Positions 33,610 to 42,309 of a stretch of 64,000 nt of DNA are shown here, piece after piece. The position numbers and the translations under genes were made by a program. The DNA comes from Litorivita sp040371945 (GTDB lineage Bacteria; Pseudomonadota; Alphaproteobacteria; Rhodobacterales; Rhodobacteraceae), in NCBI RefSeq assembly GCF_040371945.1, contig NZ_BAABWS010000001.1, positions 1,054,001-1,118,000 of the forward strand, in the 5' to 3' direction. The notes beneath the pieces are model-generated. The model worked only from the letters and a program-made list of their open reading frames with translations, ran no database searches and was not told the DNA's origin. Every line of letters starts with the position of its first letter. Position 1 is the first letter of the stretch.

Positions 33610-35091
33610 ATGAACACTGCTCTGAAAACTTTCGGATTTTGCCTTTTCATCGCCGCAAGCGCGGGGATCGCCCCCCTGCCCGCCCACGCCCAAGACGGCG
33701 GCGTGCAGACCAAGCAATATGATGATGGCGGCGTCTATGAAGGCACCTTCAAAAACGGGTTGCAGCATGGCACCGGCACCTACCGTTTGCCCAACGGATA
33801 TGAATACACGGGCAATTGGGAAATGGGCGAAATTCGCGGCCAAGGCGCGGCGCGTTTCCCCAACGGGTCGGTCTATGAGGGCGAATTTGCCAAGGGCAAA
33901 CCCGAAGGCACCGGCAAAATCGTCTTTTCGGATGGCGGCACCTATGAGGGCACATGGGAAGACGGCAAGATCATGGGCACGGGCGTGGCGATCTATGCCA
34001 ATGGCGTGCGCTATGACGGCGGATTTCGCAACGCCATGCACCACGGCACGGGCATCATGCAAAGCCCTGGCGGCTATATCTATGACGGCGAATGGATCGA
34101 CGGGATCAAACAGGGCACCGGCAAGATCACCTATCCCGATGGGGCAATCTATGAAGGCGAAATCGTCGCGGGCGCGCGCGAAGGCATGGGCAAGCTGACC
34201 ATCCCTGACGGGCTTGTTTACGTCGGCGAATGGAAAGGCGGACAAATCAACGGCACCGGCACATTGACCCAAGCCAACGGCGATGTCTACGAGGGCACGC
34301 TTGTCGAGGGGCGCCGCCAAGGCAAGGGCAAGGTCACCTATGCCAATGGCGACACCTATGAAGGCGATTTTGCCGATGACAAACGCCAAGGCAAAGGCAC
34401 ATTCACCGGCGCCGACGGCTATATCTATACCGGCGATTGGGTCGCGGGGCAGATCGAGGGCCAAGGGCAGGTCACCTATCCCGACGGATCGGTCTATGTC
34501 GGGCAGTTTCGCGGTGATCTGGCCGATGGCACCGGCAAAATCACCTATGCCGATGGCGCCACCTATGAGGGCGACTGGAAAGCCGGCGTCATCGAGGGCA
34601 CCGGCCGCGCGGCCTATCCCAACGGCCTTGTCTATGAGGGCCAGTTCCAGAACGCGCAAAACCACGGCCAAGGGGTGATGACCTATGCCGACGGCTATCG
34701 CTACGAGGGCGAATGGCGCGACGGCCAGCGCCACGGAAAGGGCAAAGCCACCTACCCCGACGGCACCGTCTATGAGGGCGATTTTGCTCGCGGGCAGCGC
34801 GACGGCACCGGCATGATCAAAATGGCCGACGGCTTTAGCTATAAAGGGGAATGGAAGGCCGGAGAGATCAGCGGCACGGGCGTGGCCACCTATGCCAATG
34901 GCGATATCTACGAGGGCAATTTCCGCGCCGGAAAACGCCAAGGCAACGGCACCATGCGCTATGCCAGCGGCCAAGAGGCCAGCGGGGATTGGGAAAACGG
35001 CGCGCTCAAAACCGACACGGATACCGACCCCGCAAGCGATAGCGATAGCGCCGCCGCGCCTGCGCCCGCTACCGAGCCGCCCGCCGAATAG
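33610..35091 (+). CDS. Secreted MORN-repeat protein (18 full repeats)
   Basis: The 493-residue protein has a signal peptide (FGFCLFIAASAGIAPLPAHAQ, cleavage near 27). Then come 18 consecutive MORN repeats of exactly 23 residues (37-450), one partial repeat, and an acidic Asp/Ser/Pro/Ala tail. The repeat core is Y-x-D/N-G-x-x-Y-E-G-x-W/F-x-x-G-x-x-x-G-x-G-x-x. MORN arrays form long flat beta-sheets that often bind lipids or act as scaffolds. An array this long on an exported bacterial protein suggests a periplasmic or surface rod, which is inference. It starts after CCGGAGATTCC and is alone between nadE (divergent) and the photolyase (convergent, 6 bases apart). Confidence 0.93.
   Translation: MNTALKTFGFCLFIAASAGIAPLPAHAQDGGVQTKQYDDGGVYEGTFKNGLQHGTGTYRLPNGYEYTGNWEMGEIRGQGAARFPNGSVYEGEFAKGKPEGTGKIVFSDGGTYEGTWEDGKIMGTGVAIYANGVRYDGGFRNAMHHGTGIMQSPGGYIYDGEWIDGIKQGTGKITYPDGAIYEGEIVAGAREGMGKLTIPDGLVYVGEWKGGQINGTGTLTQANGDVYEGTLVEGRRQGKGKVTYANGDTYEGDFADDKRQGKGTFTGADGYIYTGDWVAGQIEGQGQVTYPDGSVYVGQFRGDLADGTGKITYADGATYEGDWKAGVIEGTGRAAYPNGLVYEGQFQNAQNHGQGVMTYADGYRYEGEWRDGQRHGKGKATYPDGTVYEGDFARGQRDGTGMIKMADGFSYKGEWKAGEISGTGVATYANGDIYEGNFRAGKRQGNGTMRYASGQEASGDWENGALKTDTDTDPASDSDSAAAPAPATEPPAE
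33718..34959 (+). repeat. Array of 18 in-phase 69-base MORN repeats
   Basis: Each 69-base unit encodes 23 residues without a single insertion or deletion. Nucleotide identity between units is moderate, centred on TATGAGGGC and ACCGGC-like words, so the array is old rather than freshly expanded. Confidence 0.9.
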
Positions 35092-35097
35092 GCCGCG

Positions 35098-36627
35098 CTA
35101 CACCGTCTCGCCTGCGCACATACGATCCAAAAACGCCTCGGCCTGCGCCAAAATATCGGCGCGTTTACCCGCCTCCATCCGGTCCCACGTGCGATACATC
35201 TGCGCCATCCGCGGGTTGGATTTGAACCGCTCCTCATGGCGCATCAAAAACGCCCAATAGAGCAAGTTGAACGGGCAGGCCCCCGCGCCCGTCTTGACCC
35301 GCGCATCATAGGCGCAGCCGCTGCAATAGTCGGACATCTTATTGATATAATTGGCCGAAGACACATAGGGTTTGGAGGCAATCACCCCGCCATCTGCAAA
35401 CTGGCTCATCCCCACGGTATTGGGCGCCTCGACCCATTCGAAAGCGTCGATATAGACGCCCAGATACCATTCGTGCACCTGCGCCGGATCGATCCCCGCC
35501 AAAAGCGCGAAATTGCCCGTGACCATCAATCGCTGGATATGGTGGGCATAGGCAAGCGCCTTGGTCTGCGCCACCGCCGCCTGCATGCAGGCCATATCGG
35601 TCTTGGCGCCCCAATAGAGCGGCGGCAGATCGCGGCTATGGCCCAGCGCGTTGCGCCGCACATAATCCGGCCCCTCATGAAAATAGATCCCGCGCATATA
35701 TTCGCGCCAGCCGATGATTTGCCGGATAAACCCTTCGGCGGAATTGATCGGCACTTCCCCCGCCGCATAGGCCTCGGCGACCCGATCGCAAACTTCGCGC
35801 GGGGACAGAAGCCCAAGGTTCATATAGGGCGACAAAACCGCGTGATTGAGGAAGGCATCCCCCGCCAGCATCGCATCTTGCGTCTCGCCAAAACCGGCCA
35901 GTTGATAGCGCAGAAAATGATCCAACGCACGCAACGCCTGCCCGCGCGTGACCGCATAGGAAAACGGGCGCAATTGCCCGAAATGCCCACGGAATCGCGC
36001 TTCGACAAGGGTGAGAACCTCCTGCGTCACCTCATCGGGCGTAAATTCCATCGGCTTGGCGCGCAGCAGGTCCGGCTCGGCCCGCTTGCGGTTGTCATGA
36101 TCGAAATTCCACTGCCCGCCTGCGGGCTCCCCTTCCTCCATCAGCAATCCGGTCTTGCGCCGCATCTCGCGATAGAAATACTCCATCCTGAGCGCCTTGC
36201 GCCCCTCGGCCCAGAGGTCGAAATCACGGTGCGTTGCGATAAACCGGTCGTCCTCAAGCACCTCGACCTCAAGCGGCAGCGCATCAATCGCCTCGATCAC
36301 GCGCCATTCGCCGGCGCGGGTGGTGATCACCTTGCCCGCGCCAAATTCTTCGGCGCGCCGCAGCACCTCGGCGCATAGGCTTTGACCGTTTTGCGCATCA
36401 TCCAGACGGCTATAGGCCACGGTCCAGCCGCTTTGCTCGAGCGCCTGCGCGAAATGGCGCATCGCCGACAGCACCAGCGCGATCTTCTTGGGATGGTGGC
36501 GCACATAGGTGCCCTCTTCCATCACCTCGGCCATGACCACCACATCACGCGCCTTATCCGCCGCCTTCAGCGCGGCGATCTGCTCGCTCAACTGGTCGCC
36601 CAGCACCAGCACGAGCCGCCTCACCAC
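35098..36627 (-). CDS. Iron-sulfur bacterial cryptochrome/(6-4) photolyase, CryB/PhrB type
   Basis: The 509-residue protein opens with LVLVLGDQLSEQIAAL, the start of the FeS-BCP photolyase-related family. Four cysteines that hold the Fe-S cluster are present: Cys347, Cys435, Cys438 and Cys451 (YCSGCAY and GAGACPF), the spacing of Rhodobacter sphaeroides CryB. Proteins of this group bind FAD and a lumazine antenna, repair (6-4) photoproducts and in CryB affect photosynthesis gene expression. Which role applies here is not readable. The gene overlaps the upstream SDR gene by 7 bases, so they are co-expressed. Confidence 0.93.
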   Translation of the reverse strand: MVRRLVLVLGDQLSEQIAALKAADKARDVVVMAEVMEEGTYVRHHPKKIALVLSAMRHFAQALEQSGWTVAYSRLDDAQNGQSLCAEVLRRAEEFGAGKVITTRAGEWRVIEAIDALPLEVEVLEDDRFIATHRDFDLWAEGRKALRMEYFYREMRRKTGLLMEEGEPAGGQWNFDHDNRKRAEPDLLRAKPMEFTPDEVTQEVLTLVEARFRGHFGQLRPFSYAVTRGQALRALDHFLRYQLAGFGETQDAMLAGDAFLNHAVLSPYMNLGLLSPREVCDRVAEAYAAGEVPINSAEGFIRQIIGWREYMRGIYFHEGPDYVRRNALGHSRDLPPLYWGAKTDMACMQAAVAQTKALAYAHHIQRLMVTGNFALLAGIDPAQVHEWYLGVYIDAFEWVEAPNTVGMSQFADGGVIASKPYVSSANYINKMSDYCSGCAYDARVKTGAGACPFNLLYWAFLMRHEERFKSNPRMAQMYRTWDRMEAGKRADILAQAEAFLDRMCAGETV

Positions 36628-37286
36628 GCGACCGCCTCGCCGGTCCAGTCGAAAAACCCGCCGCTTTGCGCAGGGGTCAGCGCGCCGAGCACCGAAAGGA
36701 TATTTTGTGCCGCCTCATCGGCGCTGACCGCCGGATGCCGCCCCAGATATCTGGCGGTAAAATCCGTCGCCACAGTGCCCGGATGCAGGGCCACACAGAT
36801 GGCCTGCGGGTGGCTGCGCGCGATCTCGATCGCCCCGCCATGCAGGATCTGGTTCAGCGCCGCCTTGGCCGCGCGGTAGCTGTGCCAGCCCCCCAAACGG
36901 TTATCGCCAATCGACCCCACCCGCGCCGACAGCGCCGCAAACACCGCGCGCCGGTCCTTGGGCAAAAGCCGCAGCGCATGTTTCAAAACCAAGGCCGGAC
37001 CGATCGCATTGAGCGCGAATTGATCCGCCATGGCCCGCGCCTCGAGCCGCGCGAGGCTTTTTTCGGGCGCGGCCCCGCCGATTTCCAATGCGCCGGTGGC
37101 CACGAACACCAAATCAAACGCCCCCTCAAGCGCACCCAGATGCGCCGCGACCGAGGCCTCGTCGGTCACGTCCAACCCGTCGCGGCGGCGCGACAATCCG
37201 CACACCTCGACCCCGCGCGCGTCCAGCGCCGAGACCACCGCGCTGCCAATTCCGCCCGAAGCGCCTATCACCAATGCTCTGTCCAT
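36621..37286 (-). CDS. Short-chain dehydrogenase/reductase (C-factor-like)
   Basis: The 221-residue protein has a Rossmann N-terminus (ALVIGASGGIGSAVV, glycine motif GxxGxG) and the catalytic YxxxK in WHSYRAAKAALNQ at about 144-148, with the preceding Ser in LSARVGSIGD. The C-terminus (ALHPGTVATDF) is typical of the CsgA/C-factor-like SDR group. The substrate is unknown. It is the first gene of a two-gene unit with the photolyase (7-base overlap), which may mean a role in light or redox stress. The opposite side faces the leuA leader. Confidence 0.88.
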   Translation of the reverse strand: MDRALVIGASGGIGSAVVSALDARGVEVCGLSRRRDGLDVTDEASVAAHLGALEGAFDLVFVATGALEIGGAAPEKSLARLEARAMADQFALNAIGPALVLKHALRLLPKDRRAVFAALSARVGSIGDNRLGGWHSYRAAKAALNQILHGGAIEIARSHPQAICVALHPGTVATDFTARYLGRHPAVSADEAAQNILSVLGALTPAQSGGFFDWTGEAVAW

Positions 37287-37369
37287 AGGGCGCAGATAGC
37301 GGCGCGCATTTGCCGATCAAGGTAAATTCGCACTTTCCATTTGCAAACCGCACTCCTATACATTCCCCC

Positions 37370-37486
37370 ATGATGACCAAGGGACATATCGCTTTTGCCG
37401 CGCGCCGCTTTGCTGCCGCCCAAAACGCACCGCTGCGCGCCGCGCGCGCGGACCTTGCCCTGCGTCTGCTGCTAAGCCGCCTCTGA
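37370..37486 (+). CDS. Putative leucine leader peptide upstream of leuA
   Basis: A 38-codon open frame starts at the ATG at 37370 (a second ATG follows directly) and ends with TGA at 37484-37486. Its last ten codons, 37454-37483, contain six leucines in the order CTT, CTG, CTG, CTG, CTA, CTC, including a CTA that is rare in such GC-rich genomes. The stop codon lies inside the 5' arm of a strong hairpin. A possible promoter (TTTCCA at 37334, TATACA at 37357, 17-base spacer) would start transcription at or next to the ATG, making it leaderless like trpL of Sinorhizobium. Too short for ordinary gene finders. Confidence 0.65.
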   Translation: MMTKGHIAFAARRFAAAQNAPLRAARADLALRLLLSRL

Positions 37487-37545
37487 GCGTGCCCTATCGG
37501 CGCGACCGCTCAGAGGATGTGCTTTCCGCGCCATAGCTTTAGCAG
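37480..37545 (+). promoter_or_regulatory. Attenuator-like RNA between the Leu leader peptide and leuA
   Basis: CCTCTGAGCG (37480-37489) and CGCTCAGAGG (37507-37516) form a perfect 10-bp stem. Competing pairings exist: GGCGCG (37499-37504, in that loop) with CGCGCC (37527-37532), and CTGCTAA over the Leu codons (37469-37475) with TTAGCAG (37539-37545) just before the leuA ribosome site. No T-run follows the stem, so control at leuA translation or by Rho is more likely than intrinsic termination. Confidence 0.55.
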
Positions 37546-37566
37546 ACATAGAAAAGAGACCCCGAC

Positions 37567-39141
37567 ATGACCGATATTTCCAAACAAGACCGCGTCTTGA
37601 TTTTTGACACGACCCTTCGCGACGGCGAACAAAGCCCCGGCGCCACGATGACCCATGCGGAAAAGCTGGAGATCGCCAGCCTGCTCGACGAAATGGGCGT
37701 CGATATTATCGAAGCCGGTTTCCCGATTGCCTCGGAGGGCGATTTCAAGGCCGTTTCGGAAATTGCGATGAATTCGAAAAATTCGGTGATCTGCGGCCTT
37801 GCCCGCGCCAGCTTTGCCGATATCGACCGCTGTATGGAGGCCGTGAAACACGCCGCGCAGCCGCGCATTCACACCTTTATCGGCACATCGCCCCTGCACC
37901 GCGCCATTCCGAATCTCACTATGGACGAGATGGCCGAACGCATCCACGAGACGGTGACCCATGCGCGCAATCTGTGCGACAATGTGCAATGGTCGCCCAT
38001 GGATGCCACCCGCACCGAGGAAGACTACCTGTGCCGCGTGGTCGAGATTGCGATCAAAGCGGGCGCGACCACGATCAACATCCCCGATACCGTCGGCTAC
38101 ACCGCCCCGCGCGAAAGCGCCGCCTTGATCCGGATGCTCCTCGAACGTGTGCCGGGCGCAGACGAGATCATCTTTGCCACCCATTGCCATAACGACCTTG
38201 GCATGGCGACGGCCAATTCGCTTGCCGCTGTCGAGGCGGGCGCGCGGCAGATTGAATGCACCATCAACGGTCTGGGCGAGCGTGCGGGCAATACCGCGCT
38301 CGAAGAGGTGGTCATGGCGCTCAAAGTGCGCAATGACATCATGCCCTACCAAACCGGCATTGATACGACGAAAATCATGAACATCTCGCGCCGCGTCGCC
38401 GCCGTGTCGGGATTTGCGGTGCAGTTCAACAAGGCGATCGTCGGCAAAAACGCCTTTGCCCATGAAAGCGGCATCCACCAAGACGGGATGCTCAAGAACG
38501 CCGAAACCTTCGAGATCATGCGCCCGCAGGACGTGGGCCTCGCGGGCACCTCCTTGCCGCTGGGCAAACATTCGGGCCGCGCCGCCTTGCGTGCCAAATT
38601 GGGTGATCTGGGCTTCGAACTTGCCGACAACCAGCTCAAGGACGTCTTTGTTCGCTTCAAGGAACTCGCGGATCGCAAAAAAGAGGTCTATGACGACGAT
38701 CTCATCGCGCTGATGCGGGTCGGTGAAGATCCCGAAAACGACCGTATCCAAGTCAAGCGCCTGCGCGTGGTCTGCGGCACCGAGGGGCCTCAAACCGCCG
38801 CGCTGACCTTGATGATCGATGGGGTGGGATCCGCGACCGAAGCCACTGGCGACGGCCCCGTGGATGCGGCCTTTAATGCGGTCAAGGCGCTGTTCCCGCA
38901 CAACGCGCGCTTGCAGCTTTATCAAGTGCACGCGGTCACCGAAGGCACCGACGCGCAGGCCACGGTTTCGGTGCGGATGGAAGAGGACGGGCGCATCGTG
39001 ACGGGGCAATCGGCCGATACCGATACGGTCGTCGCCTCGGTGCGCGCCTATGTGCACGCGCTCAACCGCCTCTTGGTGCGGCGTGAAAAATCCGCGCCAG
39101 GTGAGGATCGCCGCGAAGTGTCCTACACCGATCCGTCCTGA
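37567..39141 (+). CDS. leuA: 2-isopropylmalate synthase
   Basis: The 524-residue enzyme makes the first committed compound of leucine synthesis from acetyl-CoA and 2-oxoisovalerate. Catalytic barrel motifs: DTTLRDGEQSPGATM at about 16-30 and ATHCHNDLGMATANSL at about 204-219 (metal-binding HxHND). The C-terminal third (about 390-510) is the LeuA allosteric domain that senses leucine. Length is standard. It lies 80 bases after the leader peptide stop and is monocistronic with a strong terminator, so leucine may control it both through RNA and protein. Confidence 0.96.
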   Translation: MTDISKQDRVLIFDTTLRDGEQSPGATMTHAEKLEIASLLDEMGVDIIEAGFPIASEGDFKAVSEIAMNSKNSVICGLARASFADIDRCMEAVKHAAQPRIHTFIGTSPLHRAIPNLTMDEMAERIHETVTHARNLCDNVQWSPMDATRTEEDYLCRVVEIAIKAGATTINIPDTVGYTAPRESAALIRMLLERVPGADEIIFATHCHNDLGMATANSLAAVEAGARQIECTINGLGERAGNTALEEVVMALKVRNDIMPYQTGIDTTKIMNISRRVAAVSGFAVQFNKAIVGKNAFAHESGIHQDGMLKNAETFEIMRPQDVGLAGTSLPLGKHSGRAALRAKLGDLGFELADNQLKDVFVRFKELADRKKEVYDDDLIALMRVGEDPENDRIQVKRLRVVCGTEGPQTAALTLMIDGVGSATEATGDGPVDAAFNAVKALFPHNARLQLYQVHAVTEGTDAQATVSVRMEEDGRIVTGQSADTDTVVASVRAYVHALNRLLVRREKSAPGEDRREVSYTDPS

Positions 39142-39162
39142 TTGATAGGGTAGATCCATAGG

Positions 39163-39197
39163 TAAGGTCCGGCCAGCGCGCCGGACCTTATTGTTTT
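39163..39197 (+). terminator. Intrinsic terminator after leuA
   Basis: TAAGGTCCGG (39163-39172) pairs with CCGGACCTTA (39181-39190), followed by TTGTTTTG. Confidence 0.88.
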
Positions 39198-39292
39198 GAG
39201 GCAAGCCACATCACCTGCGCAAAGCGACTCCGTCAATCTGAGGGGGGTAGATACCCACAGAGACGGCATCCGAATTTTACAATTTCGAACAA

Positions 39293-40084
39293 TCAGCCGG
39301 CGAGGGCTGAGAATTTCCCGCTCAAGGCCGACGCCTCGGCATCCAGCCCGTAGAGCGCATTGACGATGAACATGCCCGACCCGATCATCCCATGCCCTTC
39401 GCGGGCAGGCGGGAAATAGACCCGATGATCCAAGACGTCCGGCAATGACATCTTGCGCAGCGCCGCCACCATCTCTTTATGCGCGCCGCTGGTCAAAATC
39501 GGATACCAAAGCGCGATCACCCCGACATTCCATTTACGGTTCAGCTTGCCGATAAACACCGGCAAATCCTGATATTCCGTTTTGATTTCATAGCTTGGAT
39601 CGATCAGGATCATCCCGCGGCGCGGCATCGGCGGGCAAATCGCCATGGCATGGGCCAACCCGTCGGCCTTTGCGCATTTGGCACCAAAAGGCGACATCGC
39701 ATATTCCAAAGCGGTAAATTCCTGCGGATGCAGCTCGGCGAAATGCAGGCTGTCCATATCGCGCAGGGTCTCGGCGGCCAGAACCGGCGATCCGGCGTAG
39801 GCCTGCGCCCCATGCACCTCGGCCACGCGGCTCAGCACGCGCATGTAGGGATGATCGGGCGCAAACCAACCGCGCGCGCGCACCAGATCAATGCCAGCCG
39901 CCCCCTCACCGGTTTTCAACGCCTCGGCCGCGCCAAGATCATAAAGCCCGCGCCCCGCGTGGGTTTCGATATAACTGAGCGGCTTATCTTTGTGCGTCAT
40001 ATAGTCAAGCGCGGCGCAAAGCAGCGCGTGCTTGTGCACATCGGCCAGATTGCCCGCATGGTAAATATGTTGATATGACAGCAT
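39293..40084 (-). CDS. rlmJ: 23S rRNA adenine(2030)-N6-methyltransferase
   Basis: The 263-residue protein begins MLSYQHIYHAGNLADVHKHALL, the unmistakable RlmJ start. It shows an SAM-binding region THAGRGLYDL at about 41-50 and the catalytic DPPY-type motif as DPSYEIKTEY at about 161-170. It methylates A2030 of 23S rRNA; in older annotation the family was called ComJ/YhiR. Convergent with leuA and divergent from mreB, with 215 bases to the mreB start. Confidence 0.93.
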   Translation of the reverse strand: MLSYQHIYHAGNLADVHKHALLCAALDYMTHKDKPLSYIETHAGRGLYDLGAAEALKTGEGAAGIDLVRARGWFAPDHPYMRVLSRVAEVHGAQAYAGSPVLAAETLRDMDSLHFAELHPQEFTALEYAMSPFGAKCAKADGLAHAMAICPPMPRRGMILIDPSYEIKTEYQDLPVFIGKLNRKWNVGVIALWYPILTSGAHKEMVAALRKMSLPDVLDHRVYFPPAREGHGMIGSGMFIVNALYGLDAEASALSGKFSALAG

Positions 40085-40299
40085 CTTGCGCCCCGCTCTT
40101 CACCTATCAATATATATGGCGGTCCGGCCGGTTTTTTGCAATCATACTTCGCCCTGCGCCCACGCCCGAAACGAGCGAAACACCGCCGTATTCCCCGTTA
40201 ACGCCCCTTTCACAAAGCGAACCATCCCCCTATAAGAGCAAAGGCCTGCAGCCAAGACGAGTCGCGGGCGATTGTCTATTTCCCACGAGGTCCCCTCGC

Positions 40300-41346
40300 A
40301 TGTCGATTTTCAACAAACTGCCCAGCCTGTTTTCCGCCGATATGGCGATTGACCTCGGCACCGCCAACACGCTTGTCTATGTCAAAGGCAAAGGCGTGGT
40401 TCTGGCCGAGCCGTCGGTCGTCGCCTACCATGTCAAAGACGGCGTGAAAAAAGTGCTCGCGGTGGGCGAGGATGCCAAATTGATGCTTGGCCGCACACCC
40501 GGCTCGATCGAGGCGATCCGCCCGATGCGCGACGGGGTCATCGCCGATTTCGATACCGCCGAAGAGATGATCAAACATTTCATCCGCAAGGTGCACAAAC
40601 GCTCGACCTTCTCCAAGCCCAAGATCATCGTCTGCGTCCCCCATGGCGCCACACCGGTGGAAAAACGCGCCATTCGCCAATCGGTTCTATCGGCGGGCGC
40701 ACGCCGCGCCGGATTGATCGCCGAACCGATTGCCGCGGCCATTGGCGCGGGCATGCCGATCACCGACCCGACGGGCAATATGGTCGTCGACATCGGCGGC
40801 GGCACCACCGAGGTCGCGGTTCTGTCGCTGGGCGATATCGTCTATGCGCGCTCGGTGCGCGTGGGCGGCGACCGGATGGACGAGGCGATCATCAACTACT
40901 TGCGCCGCCAGCAAAATTTGCTCGTCGGCGAATCCACCGCCGAACGTATCAAGACCTCGATCGGCACGGCGCGTATGCCCGATGACGGACGCGGCACTTC
41001 GATGCAAATCCGCGGCCGTGACCTTTTGAACGGCGTGCCCAAAGAAACCGAGATCACCCAAGCCCAAGTCGCCGAAGCCTTGGCCGAACCGGTGCAGCAA
41101 ATCTGCGAAGCGGTGATGACCGCGCTTGAGGCGACCCCGCCCGATCTGGCCGCCGATATTGTTGACCGCGGCGTGATGCTGACGGGCGGCGGCGCGTTGC
41201 TGGGCGATCTTGATCTGGCCTTGCGCGAACAAACCGGATTGGCCGTTTCCATCGCCAACGAGAGCCTCAATTGCGTGGCGCTCGGCACCGGCAAGGCGCT
41301 CGAGTTCGAAAAACAGCTGCGCCACGCGATTGACTACGACAGCTAA
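40300..41346 (+). CDS. mreB: Rod shape-determining actin MreB
   Basis: The 348-residue bacterial actin organises lateral wall synthesis. The start MSIFNKLPSLFSADMAIDLGTANTLVYVKGKG carries the phosphate-1 loop (DLGTANT). The phosphate-2 loop appears in VVDIGGGTTEVAVLS at about 165-179 and the adenosine motif in LTGGGALLGDLD at about 290. I chose the ATG at 40300, after CACGAGGTCCCCTCGC; the 75-residue extension is unlike MreB. It is the first gene of mreB-mreC-mreD-mrdA-rodA. The 215-base gap upstream holds the operon promoter. Confidence 0.97.
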   Translation: MSIFNKLPSLFSADMAIDLGTANTLVYVKGKGVVLAEPSVVAYHVKDGVKKVLAVGEDAKLMLGRTPGSIEAIRPMRDGVIADFDTAEEMIKHFIRKVHKRSTFSKPKIIVCVPHGATPVEKRAIRQSVLSAGARRAGLIAEPIAAAIGAGMPITDPTGNMVVDIGGGTTEVAVLSLGDIVYARSVRVGGDRMDEAIINYLRRQQNLLVGESTAERIKTSIGTARMPDDGRGTSMQIRGRDLLNGVPKETEITQAQVAEALAEPVQQICEAVMTALEATPPDLAADIVDRGVMLTGGGALLGDLDLALREQTGLAVSIANESLNCVALGTGKALEFEKQLRHAIDYDS

Positions 41347-41403
41347 GCCCCCCACCCTGCGCACAGGCCCCACCGTTCCTTAACCCCACGAGGTCCATGC
41401 CCC

Positions 41404-42309
41404 ATGGCACGGGATCGCAATCAAGGCGAAGAATATTCCGGTCCGCTCAAGCGTATGCTTGTCGGGCTTCTGCTTCTGTTGCTCTTGGGGATTTTCCTCG
41501 TCTGGCGCATCGACAGCCCGCGCGTCGAACGGTTTCGCTCGCAGGTGATCGACCGCGTTATGCCCAGCTTTGACTGGACCATGGCTCCGGTCACCGGCGC
41601 GGTGAACCTGCTGAGAAATTTCCAAAGTTATCAACGTATTGTCGAGCAAAACGGCGAGCTTCGCCGCGAGCTTCAACAGATGAAGGCCTGGAAGGAGGCG
41701 GCGCTTCAGCTTGAGCAGGAAAACGCGCGGCTTTTGGATTTGAACAATGTGCGGCTTGATCCGCAACTGACCTATATCACCGGCGTTGTGATGGCCGACA
41801 GCGGCTCGCCGTTCCGGCAATCGGTGCTGCTCAATGTGGGCGCGCGCGACGGAATCATCGACGGATGGGCGGCGATGGACGGGCTGGGGCTTGTCGGGCG
41901 AATCTCTGGCGTCGGACAACATACCTCGCGGGTGATCTTGCTCACCGATACGTCGAGCCGCGTGCCCGTCACGATCCAACCCTCGGGGCAAAGAGGGATG
42001 ATCGGCGGCGACAACACCGCCGCGCCGCCCATCGCCTTTTTGGAGGATGCCGATCTTGTCCGCCCGGGCGATCGGGTGGTGACCTCAGGCGATGGCGGGG
42101 TATTTCCGCCGGGATTGCTGATCGGGCAGGTCGCAAAAGACCCGGGCGGGCGGCTGCGCGTGCGCCTTGCCGCTGATTACGAGCGGCTCGAATTCCTGCG
42201 CGTTTTGCGTGATCACGGCGCCGAGCAGATCAGCGATCCAGGGCGCCCCGTCACCAATGGCTCCCCTCTCCCCCTGAGCGCCGCGCCAAAGGAAAACCGC
42301 GATGGGTGA
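41404..42309 (+). CDS. mreC: Rod shape-determining protein MreC
   Basis: The 301-residue bitopic protein has one membrane helix (about 17-36, MLVGLLLLLLLGIFLVWRI), a coiled coil (about 72-105) and a periplasmic beta domain with the MreC pattern NVGARDGIIDGWAAMDGLGLVGRISGVG. It links MreB filaments to the periplasmic synthases. The ribosome region repeats a 12-base string (CCCACGAGGTCC) also found before mreB. It overlaps mreD by 8 bases. Confidence 0.94.
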   Translation: MARDRNQGEEYSGPLKRMLVGLLLLLLLGIFLVWRIDSPRVERFRSQVIDRVMPSFDWTMAPVTGAVNLLRNFQSYQRIVEQNGELRRELQQMKAWKEAALQLEQENARLLDLNNVRLDPQLTYITGVVMADSGSPFRQSVLLNVGARDGIIDGWAAMDGLGLVGRISGVGQHTSRVILLTDTSSRVPVTIQPSGQRGMIGGDNTAAPPIAFLEDADLVRPGDRVVTSGDGGVFPPGLLIGQVAKDPGGRLRVRLAADYERLEFLRVLRDHGAEQISDPGRPVTNGSPLPLSAAPKENRDG

